The notes beneath the pieces are model-generated. The model searched no databases. It worked only from the letters and a program-made list of their open reading frames with translations, and was not told where the DNA came from. From Desulfobacterales bacterium HSG16 (GTDB lineage: Bacteria; Desulfobacterota; Desulfobacteria; Desulfobacterales; HSG16), in contig JAUCGE010000003.1 of assembly GCA_030377965.1 (NCBI GenBank), forward strand, positions 33,096 to 97,095: DNA of 64,000 nt. The letters run 5' to 3'. A program made the position numbers and the translations under genes. Shown piece by piece: positions 35,936 to 44,981 of the stretch (position 1 is its first letter; each line of letters opens with the position of its first letter).

Positions 35936-37450
35936 CTAGTTTACAATCTTGTTTTCGATTGTAATATCCTCGATTTCGCCACTGTCGATATCCACAGCCG
36001 ATACATTGAGCAGCCCGTTGGCATCTATTGAAAAAGTGACATCTATGTTGGATTCTCCTTTTTTCCTTGTTTCATCGGTTTTCAGCCTGAACCATCCCAG
36101 AGATACGGGCTTTACACCATTTGTTCCGACTCTTTGAAGTACGTGGATACAGACTTCTTTTTGATAATCCTGTGTTGTGGTAAAAAGGTGGTATTTTTGT
36201 GCAGGGTAAGCGGTTCCTCTGGGCAGCACAGTCACAAACTCCCCTTTGTCATCTTCCACGCCAAGATCATGGGGAGTGATATCATGAAATTCGATGTCTG
36301 TCAGACTGCCTTCCAGAATACCTGCCAGTATTCCTGCTCCTCTTGCTACTGCTTCATCAGGATTGATATTCTTTTTTATCTGCTTAATAGCAACATCTGG
36401 CTGGGATTTCGTCTGGGATGAACCCAGCATATCTTCTGCCATATCACTGGAACCTGTTATTTTTTTGACAAGATTTTCAACAGCAGGAACACGGGTACTT
36501 CCCCCGACCATTATGATTGTCTTGACCCACTCAGGGGAAAGAGAAGCCTGCTCAAATGTTTTGCAGATGTGTCTTTCTATTTCTCCAAGAATCGGATCAA
36601 TAAGATTTTCCAGAGTTTTTCTGCTAAGGGGCATATTAAGATGAACAGGCCCTTTATGAGTTGCCGTGATATATGGAATCATGATCTGGGTTTCTTCGGT
36701 CGAAGATAAATCTGTCTTGGCTTTTTCAGCATGAATGACAATCTGCTGAAAAGCGATTTTGTCATGGCTAAGATCAAGATCATAAGCAGTTTTGAAATCT
36801 TTCAGGATATAATCGACAATGGCCTTGTCGAAATTGGTTCCGCCTATGGAAGCGGAACCTCCGACACCGCGAACCCTGAAAACTCTGTTTTTGTACTCCA
36901 TAAGAGTGATATCCAGGGTTCCTCCGCCAAAATCAATTACAAGAAGCCTTGTACCTTTTTTTTTGGTGAACCCATATGTAAGAGCTGCTGCTGTAGGCTC
37001 GTTGAGAAGCTTAAGAACGTTGAGACCGGCCATTGCAGCGGCTTTCAGCGTATCATCACGCTGTTTGTCGTTAAAATATGCAGGAACGGTAATAACAGCA
37101 TCCTTTATATTACAACCGATATATTCTTCCGCATATTCTTTCAGACTGTCGAGAATGAAGCCTGAAATCTCAACCGGAGCATATTTCTTATTTCCCACAG
37201 GGAGTATTCGATCTGTTCCCATGGAAAGTTTTATATCGGAAAAGGTGTTCTCCGAATTTAAAACCGCCTGGTTTTTTGCCAGCTCTCCCACAATAACCTG
37301 TCCATCGTCTTTGAAACAGACAACAGAAGGTGTCATCCTGCTTCCCCTCGGATTTGGAATGATTCGCGGGCTTTCACCTCTAATGTGTGCGACCAGAGAA
37401 TTTGTCGTCCCCAAATCTATGCCTATCACAATTTTTTTCTTTTCACTCAT
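35936..37450 (-). CDS. Hsp70/DnaK-like protein lacking the C-terminal lid
   Basis: A 504-aa chaperone homologue. The nucleotide-binding domain is complete (GIDLGTTNSLVA, VPAYFNDKQR, LNEPTAAALTYG, VIDFGGGTLDIT, VGGSTRVPAV), followed by a substrate-binding beta domain ending at IDANGLLNVSAVDIDSG. It stops where DnaK would enter the alpha-helical lid, about 130 residues early. No grpE or dnaJ gene is adjacent, so it is not the housekeeping DnaK. It is the first gene of the minus-strand chemosensory run. In Myxococcus, DnaK homologues (SglK, StkA) affect social motility, a possible parallel. Confidence 0.9.
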   Translation of the reverse strand: MSEKKKIVIGIDLGTTNSLVAHIRGESPRIIPNPRGSRMTPSVVCFKDDGQVIVGELAKNQAVLNSENTFSDIKLSMGTDRILPVGNKKYAPVEISGFILDSLKEYAEEYIGCNIKDAVITVPAYFNDKQRDDTLKAAAMAGLNVLKLLNEPTAAALTYGFTKKKGTRLLVIDFGGGTLDITLMEYKNRVFRVRGVGGSASIGGTNFDKAIVDYILKDFKTAYDLDLSHDKIAFQQIVIHAEKAKTDLSSTEETQIMIPYITATHKGPVHLNMPLSRKTLENLIDPILGEIERHICKTFEQASLSPEWVKTIIMVGGSTRVPAVENLVKKITGSSDMAEDMLGSSQTKSQPDVAIKQIKKNINPDEAVARGAGILAGILEGSLTDIEFHDITPHDLGVEDDKGEFVTVLPRGTAYPAQKYHLFTTTQDYQKEVCIHVLQRVGTNGVKPVSLGWFRLKTDETRKKGESNIDVTFSIDANGLLNVSAVDIDSGEIEDITIENKIVN

Positions 37451-38002
37451 GTTGCTATAAGTTTCCTGCCAGGCGTTGATGCAATTGTGTCAACAGGGAG
37501 ATTGCATGTAGTATTTATAATACATATATCATCATATAAAATATTACTTAATATTCCATATGGGGCAAAAAAGCAACATTTAAATTATAAATATTAATAT
37601 AGATTTTATCCCTGATAAACAACCTTTCGTTATTATGCCTTTTCAAAAGTTTTTTATGGGCATAACATTCTGAATTTTCTTTTTTTAAACATTATATTTT
37701 TTTAAACATTATATCCAGGTCTTTACAAAATCAAAAAGTTCTTTGACTTATTTCTGGCTTTCAAATATATTCATCTTTTATGTTGAGAGCGTTTTCTTCC
37801 TCTCATGCTCTACAACTTTTTTTACTGATTATGGATGTGCCTGCATATATATTGGTTAAATCGACAAAAAAAGGAACTGAGACATTCATAAAAAACTTAA
37901 AAATATTGAATTCCAGATGCCAATAACCTCTGAGCTGAAGACTCAGGGATTTTCTTGCCACAAAGCTATAAAATATATCAAAAAGAATTTGAATATTTAA
38001 AA
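37451..38002. other. Divergent control region between the two chemosensory gene runs
   Basis: About 550 very AT-rich bases with no coding character, between the Hsp70-led minus-strand genes and the plus-strand cheA. It holds a perfect 17-bp tandem direct repeat (TTTTTTAAACATTATAT at 37681-37697 and 37698-37714). No convincing sigma70 or sigma54 promoter could be fixed, although both gene runs must be started from here or nearby. Confidence 0.6.
37681..37714. repeat. Two tandem 17-bp direct repeats
   Basis: TTTTTTAAACATTATAT occurs twice in exact tandem in the divergent control region. It could be a regulator binding site or slippage in AT-rich DNA. Confidence 0.6.
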
Positions 38003-39673
38003 ATGTCTGAACTTATAAAAATAACGCCTGATATGAAGCGCCAATTTCGCTCTGAAACAACAGAACATCTCAATAATCTTGAAAAAATGCTGATGATTAT
38101 TGAAAAAAATCACGAGAATCAGGATGCTCTGCATTCAGCCTTCCGCAGTATACACAGCATCAAAGGGAACAGCACATATCTTGATATAAAAGATATTAAC
38201 CATCTTTCCCATGACCTTGAAGACCTCATGGATAACCTCAGAAGCGGTCAGGTTCTCAATTATGAAGATGTGATAGGTTTGCTGTTTCAGGGGCTTGATC
38301 TTTTAAAAGATATGAATCGACGGATTACAGATGAAGAATATGCAGAAAGCGATATCTCAGAAATACAGTCTAAAATACAAATGGCAAAATCTTTGGCTGG
38401 AAATGAATCTGCTGAAAAAAAACGGGAAGAATCAGTTTCAGAACTGCTTCCCGATATGTTCAGACAGGAAATAATGGTTGATGTCGAAACAATAGATAAA
38501 TTCATGAATCAGGTTTCAGAACTTGCCATTGCCAAGAACGTATTGAATTATTTAGCAGAAATGATCATTTCCGGAGATCAAGTATCTGAAAGATCAGAAG
38601 AACTTGGGAAGGTATCTGCCAATATAAACAAAATATCCAATAACCTCCAGATTGATGTCATGCATCTGAGGCTTGTAAAAATCAATACGCTTTTTGAAAG
38701 ACTGCCCAGAATTGTTAGAGATCTTTCACAAAAAAGTGAAAAGAAAATCGAACTTTTTCTTGAGGGAGGAGAAACAGAAATCGATTGCAAAACCATAGAA
38801 CAAATGGTCGATCCTCTGGTTCACCTTATCCGGAACTCAGTTGACCACGGTATAGAAACACCTGCTGAAAGGGTGAAACAAGGCAAATCCGAATCAGGTT
38901 TAATCAAGGTCATTGCCAGCGAAGAGGCACACTATGCTGTTATTGAAGTTATGGATGACGGCCGTGGGATTGATCATAATACAATCAGACAGAAGGCTTT
39001 GAAAAAGAGCTTTATATCTGAAAAAGAGCTGATATCCATGACAGAGAATGAAATCATAAATCTGATTTTCATGCCCGGGTTCAGCACTCGTTCAAAAACA
39101 ACAGCAGTTTCAGGAAGAGGCGTTGGTCTTGATATTGTTAAAAATAACATCGGTACTCTTAATGGAAGTGTCAGTATTGACTGTGATCAGGACATCGGAA
39201 CCCGGATCAAATTGAAAATTCCTGTATTCATGTCTGTTACAGATGTCCTTATCACCGAGACTGCTGGCAGAAAATATGCTTTCCCTTTTTCATCTATACT
39301 GAAAAGCATCAAAGTCAAAACAAAACAGATCCACGGGCGTGGAACAAGGCAATTCATCCTTTTCAACGGAACTGTTATTTTTATCAAACACCTTGGAAAA
39401 ATCTTGGGGATCAGGAAAAAAGGTATAAATTACGATCTGAGACAAAAAAACATAAGTTCCGAGAATAAAATTTCGGATGAAGAGTTATATGTTATTATCA
39501 TGACAGCAGAGGATCGAACATGGGGTGTTGTCGTTGACAATATTTTGAAGCGGGATAATATCCTGATCAAACCCCTTGAGAGATATTTCGCAGGGATAAG
39601 AGAACTCTCTGGAGCTGCTTTGCTCGGAGATGGGAGTATCGCATTGGTCATTGACCCTATAAAAACACTTTAA
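38003..39673 (+). CDS. cheA: CheA histidine kinase, compact type without P2
   Basis: A 556-aa kinase: one HPt domain at the N-terminus (His in SIHSIKGNSTYLD), no P2 domain, then dimerisation helices (VDVETIDKFMNQVSELAIA), HATPase (LIRNSVDHGIE, DDGRGID, GRGVGLDIV) and a C-terminal CheW-like domain. A TTG 16 codons upstream is open, but the ATG at 38003 is the natural start. It heads a plus-strand operon with cheY and two cheC genes, and differs from the 908-aa CheA across the divergent region, so the locus encodes two distinct kinases. Confidence 0.93.
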   Translation: MSELIKITPDMKRQFRSETTEHLNNLEKMLMIIEKNHENQDALHSAFRSIHSIKGNSTYLDIKDINHLSHDLEDLMDNLRSGQVLNYEDVIGLLFQGLDLLKDMNRRITDEEYAESDISEIQSKIQMAKSLAGNESAEKKREESVSELLPDMFRQEIMVDVETIDKFMNQVSELAIAKNVLNYLAEMIISGDQVSERSEELGKVSANINKISNNLQIDVMHLRLVKINTLFERLPRIVRDLSQKSEKKIELFLEGGETEIDCKTIEQMVDPLVHLIRNSVDHGIETPAERVKQGKSESGLIKVIASEEAHYAVIEVMDDGRGIDHNTIRQKALKKSFISEKELISMTENEIINLIFMPGFSTRSKTTAVSGRGVGLDIVKNNIGTLNGSVSIDCDQDIGTRIKLKIPVFMSVTDVLITETAGRKYAFPFSSILKSIKVKTKQIHGRGTRQFILFNGTVIFIKHLGKILGIRKKGINYDLRQKNISSENKISDEELYVIIMTAEDRTWGVVVDNILKRDNILIKPLERYFAGIRELSGAALLGDGSIALVIDPIKTL

Positions 39674-39700
39674 TTCTTTTATTTCAGGAAGATAGATAGT

Positions 39701-40054
39701 ATGAAGAAAATAATGATTGTCGACGATTCAGGCTTTAGCCGCAACATCATGAAACAAATGGTGGAATCCGGCGGATACCATGCAATAGAAGCTGCTAACG
39801 GAGCAGAAGCCCTTGAATTGTTTGAAACGGAAAAACCGGATGCCATCACTATGGATCTGCTCATGCCCGATATTGACGGTATGGATGTTGTCAGAAAAAT
39901 TATGGAAATTGATGCAGATGCAAAAATTATCATATGTTCAACAGACAAACAAAAATACCGTCAGGATGAAGCAAAGGAAATAAGAGTACGAGAATTTATA
40001 CCAAAGCCAGTAAATTCTGAAAAACTGCTCAATACATTAAAAAACATCCTATAA
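39701..40054 (+). CDS. cheY: CheY-like response regulator 4
   Basis: A 117-aa receiver domain of the Thermotoga/Bacillus CheY style: MIVDDSGFSRNIMKQM, acceptor Asp in TMDLLMPDIDG, CSTDKQ and PKPVNSEKL. It follows cheA by 27 bases and precedes the first cheC by 14, so it is the expected substrate of both the kinase and the CheC phosphatases. Confidence 0.93.
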   Translation: MKKIMIVDDSGFSRNIMKQMVESGGYHAIEAANGAEALELFETEKPDAITMDLLMPDIDGMDVVRKIMEIDADAKIIICSTDKQKYRQDEAKEIRVREFIPKPVNSEKLLNTLKNIL

Positions 40055-40068
40055 TATATGGATATAAT

Positions 40069-40710
40069 ATGACAAAGCGGGACAGCGATAATGAAATTGA
40101 TGAAATGCTTGATGATACATCTCTTGATATCATCAGGGAAGTCATCAATATCGGAATTGGCGATGCAGCGGATGCATTGTCAAAATTGGTGAGAACCCCT
40201 GTTTTTATCAAGGTTCCTGATATCCATATAATAAACACGGGAGATGTGACCGATTATATCAAAGGTGAGATGAAATGCCTTGGTGTCTATATGGCTCAAA
40301 AATTCAAAGGAACTATCAATGGAAGAACTCTTCTTTTTTTCACAAAGGAATGCTCCATATCGTTTTTGAACGCCATTTATGGTGACACAGTAAAGACATC
40401 ATCCCTGAACGAAACAGGGATACTTACGCTCAATGAAGTCGGGAATATCATTATGGTTTCGTGTATATCCAGGATATCTGATATGCTTCAGAGCAGCGTT
40501 TCCCTTGATCTTCCTGAAGTAACTGTGGAGATATCTGATAATTATTTTCAAAACCTCCTGAAAAGAATGATAAATCTGGATAAAACTATTGTTATCAAAA
40601 ATGCAATGGAGATCAAGGAAAGGGATATACGAGGTTATATTTTTGTTCTGCTGAACTTTGAAGATTTTAGCTTTGTGCTTGATACTCTCAAGAACAATAT
40701 GAAGATATAA
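40069..40710 (+). CDS. cheC: CheC-type CheY-P phosphatase, copy 1
   Basis: A 213-aa protein of the CheC/CheX/FliY family, which dephosphorylates CheY-P. Both phosphatase sites are intact: REVINIGIGDAAD and LNEVGNIIMVSC (E-x-x-N). About 20 extra residues precede the first motif. It is followed after 168 bases by a paralogue (shared EVINIGIGxAADxLSKLVxTPV). CheC normally needs CheD for full activity, but no cheD gene is in the window. Confidence 0.9.
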   Translation: MTKRDSDNEIDEMLDDTSLDIIREVINIGIGDAADALSKLVRTPVFIKVPDIHIINTGDVTDYIKGEMKCLGVYMAQKFKGTINGRTLLFFTKECSISFLNAIYGDTVKTSSLNETGILTLNEVGNIIMVSCISRISDMLQSSVSLDLPEVTVEISDNYFQNLLKRMINLDKTIVIKNAMEIKERDIRGYIFVLLNFEDFSFVLDTLKNNMKI

Positions 40711-40878
40711 GAGCCGTGGATGAAATCCGCAACGTTTACAGAATGGCAAAAATTACTGAAGTGTATGTGTAAAAGACAGACTCATCATCTAAGGGATATC
40801 AGAGGAAACTTATTTTTTCTGACTTCCTGATGCTGCGAGTTTTTTCCCACAGATACTCAGATTAAGGAGCTGATTTAT

Positions 40879-41481
40879 ATGTTTAACGAGGCCAAACTGG
40901 ACAGCGTCAGAGAAGTGATTAACATCGGCATTGGGGAAGCCGCTGATTCCCTGTCGAAACTGGTAAATACTCCGGTCATTATCAAAATTCCGGATATCTA
41001 TGTTATAAAACAGGCTGAAATTTATGAGTTTTTTCAAAAAGAACTGAAAACTATCGGCGTTTACATATCCCAGGATTTTACTGGCATAGGCAAGGGCAAA
41101 ACATTCCTTTTTTACTCCACCGAGGCTTCCATATCACTGCTTAAAAATATCTGTGGTGAAATCACTGATGAGTCATGCCTGACTGAAAATGAAATAAATA
41201 CTCTAAATGAAATTGGAAACATAATCATAGGCTCCTGCATGTGTAAAATGGCGGATGTGCTGCAAAGCAAAATAGAGTTTGAGCTTCCACAGGTAATAAT
41301 CAATGAACCGGAAAATTATTTTGAAAATATACTGGATGGGCCGAAAGAAGCAAGCAGAGCAATTGTCATAAAAAATGAGATCACTGTCAGAGGAACTGAC
41401 ACGCAGGGTTATATATTTGTTGTGCTGAGTTTTGATAAATTTGATATGGTTCTTGATAGCCTTATGAAATCAACAAAATAA
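40879..41481 (+). CDS. cheC: CheC-type CheY-P phosphatase, copy 2
   Basis: A 200-aa paralogue of the preceding gene with both active centres (REVINIGIGEAAD and LNEIGNIIIGSC). AAGGAG lies before the ATG. The two copies keep the same length after the first motif, so a tandem duplication with later divergence is likely. In the gap between them a 15-base string (AGCCGTGGATGAAAT at 40712) resembles the end of the MITE family described here but is too short to call. Confidence 0.9.
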   Translation: MFNEAKLDSVREVINIGIGEAADSLSKLVNTPVIIKIPDIYVIKQAEIYEFFQKELKTIGVYISQDFTGIGKGKTFLFYSTEASISLLKNICGEITDESCLTENEINTLNEIGNIIIGSCMCKMADVLQSKIEFELPQVIINEPENYFENILDGPKEASRAIVIKNEITVRGTDTQGYIFVVLSFDKFDMVLDSLMKSTK

Positions 41482-41521
41482 CGGGCTTGCATGTTGATCA
41501 TAACCTCTTCGGAGGTTTATG

Positions 41522-44224
41522 ATGGATTGTTCTATAATTTTCTATGCGACAAGAGAAAAAAAAATGTTGAACCATATCAATCCCCTGGATATTTCCGAAA
41601 TTCTTATGAACGGGCTTACCCTCGGAGTCATTTTTATTGACAGGCATTACAATATCGTCCGCTGGAACAGTTGGATGGAAAAGCATAGCGGTGCCAGAGA
41701 ATGTGATATGATCGGACAGAATATCTTTGAGAGATATCCTGAAATCAAGGAAAGAAATAAAGAACAGTATATCACAGAATGTATTGAAAAAAAACGCCCC
41801 TTTCTTTTATCTCCATACATTCATCATTACATCATTCCGATTGACATCGTTAAAGATGATCAGAATATCATGATGTTTCAAAATGTAAAAATATATCCTC
41901 TTGCTGAATGCAAAAAAACTGGCGGTGCTGTCATTATAATCGGAGATTTAACAGAGCAGGTACTCTATGAAAAAGAAATATCTCGACTGAATCGTATTCT
42001 CAAGGAAATCAGAAATATAGATCAGCTAATTGCAAAGGTTGAAACGGAAGATGAACTAACTGAAGGAGCATGCAAAATTCTGCTTGAAGATATTGGTTAT
42101 AATTTATCCTGGATCGGACTGCGTGATGGAGAATCCTTTTACATCAAATCTGTTGCAGGGATTGATCCGGGGATCATCAAAGGATTTATGGGCAAGAATT
42201 ACGATGATTGCATTCGGACATGCCCGGTCATGAAAACAAAAAAAAATATATTGATCAAAAATTATTCCCAGTATCAACTTTTACCCAGATGCTGTCTTCA
42301 GATGCATAAAGAACTAAACATTCAATCAGCATGCTGTCTCCCACTTAAGGTTGCGGATGATGTCATCGGAATTCTTCATATTTGTTCTGCGGATGAGAAT
42401 ATTTTTCAGACTGAAGAACTGGATTTGCTCAAAGATGTTGCATCAGATATTTCTTTTGCCGTAAAGACACTTGAAGACAGGAAAAAGCGGCAGCAGGCAG
42501 AAAAAGAGAAGGAAAAACTTCAGAACCAGATTCGTAAGAAAAACATAGAACTGCAGCAGGAGATAGCCGAAAGAAAACGATCTGAAGAAGCCCTTCGTAA
42601 ATCAGAGCATAATTATCGGAATATTTTTCAAAACGCTCCCATAGGGATTTTTCAGATTTCGTTTGAAGGAAAAATTGTCAGTGTAAATCCTTGTCTTTCC
42701 CACATGCTCGGATATTCATCTCCTATAGATTTTATCTCCTCAGTTCCAAATTTAATCGAACAGATATATGCCCGTTTAGACTCTCGTAATGATTTGATAA
42801 AAGACGTTTTAGCACATAAAGAATGGAACCGGGCTGAACTTGAAGTTTATCGGAAAGATAAAACAATAGCTGTCCTTGAAAGCACTGTGAGAGCTGTTCG
42901 AAATGTCGACGATGTACCTCTTTATGCCGAAGGTTTTATAAAAGATATTACAGATAAAAAACAACAACGAGATGCTTTCAAACTTGAAATGTCAAGAGCA
43001 AAGGATATTTACGACCTGGTTCTTGAACCTCGGATGCCGATTATAGACGGAGTGGGAATAAACGTGAACTGCATTCCTGCTGACAGCATCGGGGGGGATG
43101 TCATGGAAATTATAAAGACAGGAGAAAAGAAGTTTATTCTGTTTCTTGCAGATGTAACCGGTCACGGAATTCCTGCGGCAATAACCGCAAACACTTTGAA
43201 AATGCTGTTTAGTGAAATATCTGAAAAAGAAACTGATCCTGCTAAAATATGCAGGCATTTGAATAAAACCATGCATAAGATCATTCTTCCAGATGATGTC
43301 ATTTCTGTTTTCTGCGGGTTGATTGACACAAAAGCCATGACCCTGGAATATTATCTGAGCGGCCTTCCTTTTCCGCTTATCTTCAGGAATCAAGATTGTT
43401 TATCTCTGGAACCTACTGGGCTTCCCCTTGGAATGTTTAAAAATTTAGTACTCTGCTGCAAAGTTTTCAAGCTTGAGCAAGATGATCTGCTGCTTGCTTT
43501 TACAGATGGCATAACCGAAGCTAAATCCGAAGGTGGCAATTTGTTTGGAAACCAGGGTGTGAAAAGCAGTATGGGAGAAATAAAATTTTGTATAGATTCG
43601 CTGGTTGATAATATTGTAAAAGAGGCATGTCATTTCCAGCAAAAAGATAACTTCAAAGATGATGTCATGATGATAGCTCTTCATCTTGATGGGAAAAAGA
43701 AAACAGATACACAAACGACATATAATGCCTTCCGCGCACCCGACAAAATTTTGTTTAAAATGAAAACAAGGCATATCTGTATTGATAAAATTGTCACTCT
43801 GATCATGAAATTTATTTTTGCCAAACTTCCAATATCTTCAGACAGACTGAAACAATTCAGAATTAGTTTTTTTGAAATCCTGGTAAATGCTGTTGAGCAT
43901 GGGAACCTGAATATGACGTGTTTTAAAAAAAATCTTTCATGTTATGAATCAAATAAGTACAAGAAAATTTTAAAAAATCGGATGAATTCTGAAAAATACG
44001 GAGAGAGAATTATTTACATAGAATGTTTGTTCAATTCCAGCCAGATAGATATTTCAATACAGGATGAAGGAAAAGGTTTCGATCTGACCAGAGTTCCTGA
44101 CCCTCTGGAGGATTGCAATATTACTCTACCGTCAGGCAGAGGCATTGCAATGGCTAAAATCAGTTCTGATATGGTCAAATTCAATGCCAAAGGTAACAAG
44201 GCCACGCTGACAAAGTATCTCTGA
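41522..44224 (+). CDS. PAS-GAF-PAS-SpoIIE phosphatase-HATPase signalling protein
   Basis: A 900-aa cytosolic protein. Domains in order: PAS (about 25-150), GAF (about 170-320; CRTCPVMKTKK and cysteine pairs), a coiled coil rich in K/E/Q, PAS (about 360-480), SpoIIE PP2C (about 505-725; SIGGDVMEI, ADVTGHGIPAAI, FTDGITEAK, FKDDVMMIAL) and a C-terminal RsbW-like HATPase (about 750-900; FEILVNAVEHGNL, DEGKGFDL, GRGIAMAKI). It thus joins a switch phosphatase and a switch kinase. GGAGGT precedes the ATG at 41522 by five bases. It follows the cheC genes, 40 bases after copy 2, and probably reads the same signals. Confidence 0.88.
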   Translation: MDCSIIFYATREKKMLNHINPLDISEILMNGLTLGVIFIDRHYNIVRWNSWMEKHSGARECDMIGQNIFERYPEIKERNKEQYITECIEKKRPFLLSPYIHHYIIPIDIVKDDQNIMMFQNVKIYPLAECKKTGGAVIIIGDLTEQVLYEKEISRLNRILKEIRNIDQLIAKVETEDELTEGACKILLEDIGYNLSWIGLRDGESFYIKSVAGIDPGIIKGFMGKNYDDCIRTCPVMKTKKNILIKNYSQYQLLPRCCLQMHKELNIQSACCLPLKVADDVIGILHICSADENIFQTEELDLLKDVASDISFAVKTLEDRKKRQQAEKEKEKLQNQIRKKNIELQQEIAERKRSEEALRKSEHNYRNIFQNAPIGIFQISFEGKIVSVNPCLSHMLGYSSPIDFISSVPNLIEQIYARLDSRNDLIKDVLAHKEWNRAELEVYRKDKTIAVLESTVRAVRNVDDVPLYAEGFIKDITDKKQQRDAFKLEMSRAKDIYDLVLEPRMPIIDGVGINVNCIPADSIGGDVMEIIKTGEKKFILFLADVTGHGIPAAITANTLKMLFSEISEKETDPAKICRHLNKTMHKIILPDDVISVFCGLIDTKAMTLEYYLSGLPFPLIFRNQDCLSLEPTGLPLGMFKNLVLCCKVFKLEQDDLLLAFTDGITEAKSEGGNLFGNQGVKSSMGEIKFCIDSLVDNIVKEACHFQQKDNFKDDVMMIALHLDGKKKTDTQTTYNAFRAPDKILFKMKTRHICIDKIVTLIMKFIFAKLPISSDRLKQFRISFFEILVNAVEHGNLNMTCFKKNLSCYESNKYKKILKNRMNSEKYGERIIYIECLFNSSQIDISIQDEGKGFDLTRVPDPLEDCNITLPSGRGIAMAKISSDMVKFNAKGNKATLTKYL

Positions 44225-44321
44225 ACAGTTTGGAAAATCACAAGTTCTGCTATCAGTTAATCATACCGGACATTTTTCTTCTGAATTTTTACCAGCAAAT
44301 TTCTTAAATCTCGCAGGACAG

Positions 44322-44825
44322 CTATTCATCTTTATCTGCTGCCAGTATCTCCAAATTTGTTTTAGCCGTTGCATTATTCGGGTCCTTTGCCAAAACCCGG
44401 TTCAGAATTTCTATAGCTTTGTCATCAAAATCAAGGTCTGCATAAACGACAGCAAGGTTGATCATGGCTTTTATATTTTCAGGATCATAAGCAAGTACAG
44501 CCTGGAGCAGCCCCATAGCATCAATTGAGTTTTTATTTTTTAATTCTGAAACAGCTTTTTGAAACAAAGACGATTTTTGTGTTTCCAGTTTGGATAAACT
44601 GGCTTTGATACCATCTGCCTCTTTCGAGAGCGACTTATTTTTCTCCGCAGAAATTTTATTTTTCTGCTCCAATTCTTTTATTCTGCTTTCATAGCAATCG
44701 ACTTTCTGCTCCAATTCTTTTATTCTGCTTTCATAACGACCGGGGTCAATAATCTTTACATTTTTTTGAACAAGAAGATCTTCCAGGCTTGTTCCAATGA
44801 TTTTTTGTGAAGATTCGCAGTCCAT
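44322..44825 (-). CDS. Coiled-coil and TPR protein
   Basis: A 167-aa protein: residues about 28-95 form a coiled coil with an exact repeat YESRIKELEQK, and residues about 95-160 hold two tetratricopeptide repeats (AMINLAVVYADLDFDDKAIEIL). The repeat is also visible in DNA (30 bases repeated near 44667 and 44707). It is 156 bases downstream of parA on the same strand and may be a ParP/ParC-type positioning partner, though it lacks the AIF domain of ParP. Confidence 0.7.
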   Translation of the reverse strand: MDCESSQKIIGTSLEDLLVQKNVKIIDPGRYESRIKELEQKVDCYESRIKELEQKNKISAEKNKSLSKEADGIKASLSKLETQKSSLFQKAVSELKNKNSIDAMGLLQAVLAYDPENIKAMINLAVVYADLDFDDKAIEILNRVLAKDPNNATAKTNLEILAADKDE

Positions 44826-44981
44826 CAGTTATCCTCTGTATTCATATTGGTAAATTGTTAAAGTGTAAAACTTGAACCTGATATCTATTTTGAGTAACAA
44901 AAAACTGAGCGTCGGATATTTTCTTTCTATAGTCCATAGATTTGTAAAGGACTTTACCAGATTCTCAATAAATGGCCATGT

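Noticed and set aside
37451..38002. Sigma54 promoter in the divergent region
   Set aside because: No TGGCAC-N5-TTGCA match on either strand at usable distance.
40712..40726. AGCCGTGGATGAAAT resembling a MITE end
   Set aside because: Only 15 bases match and the flanks do not continue into the element, so chance or very old decay cannot be told apart.
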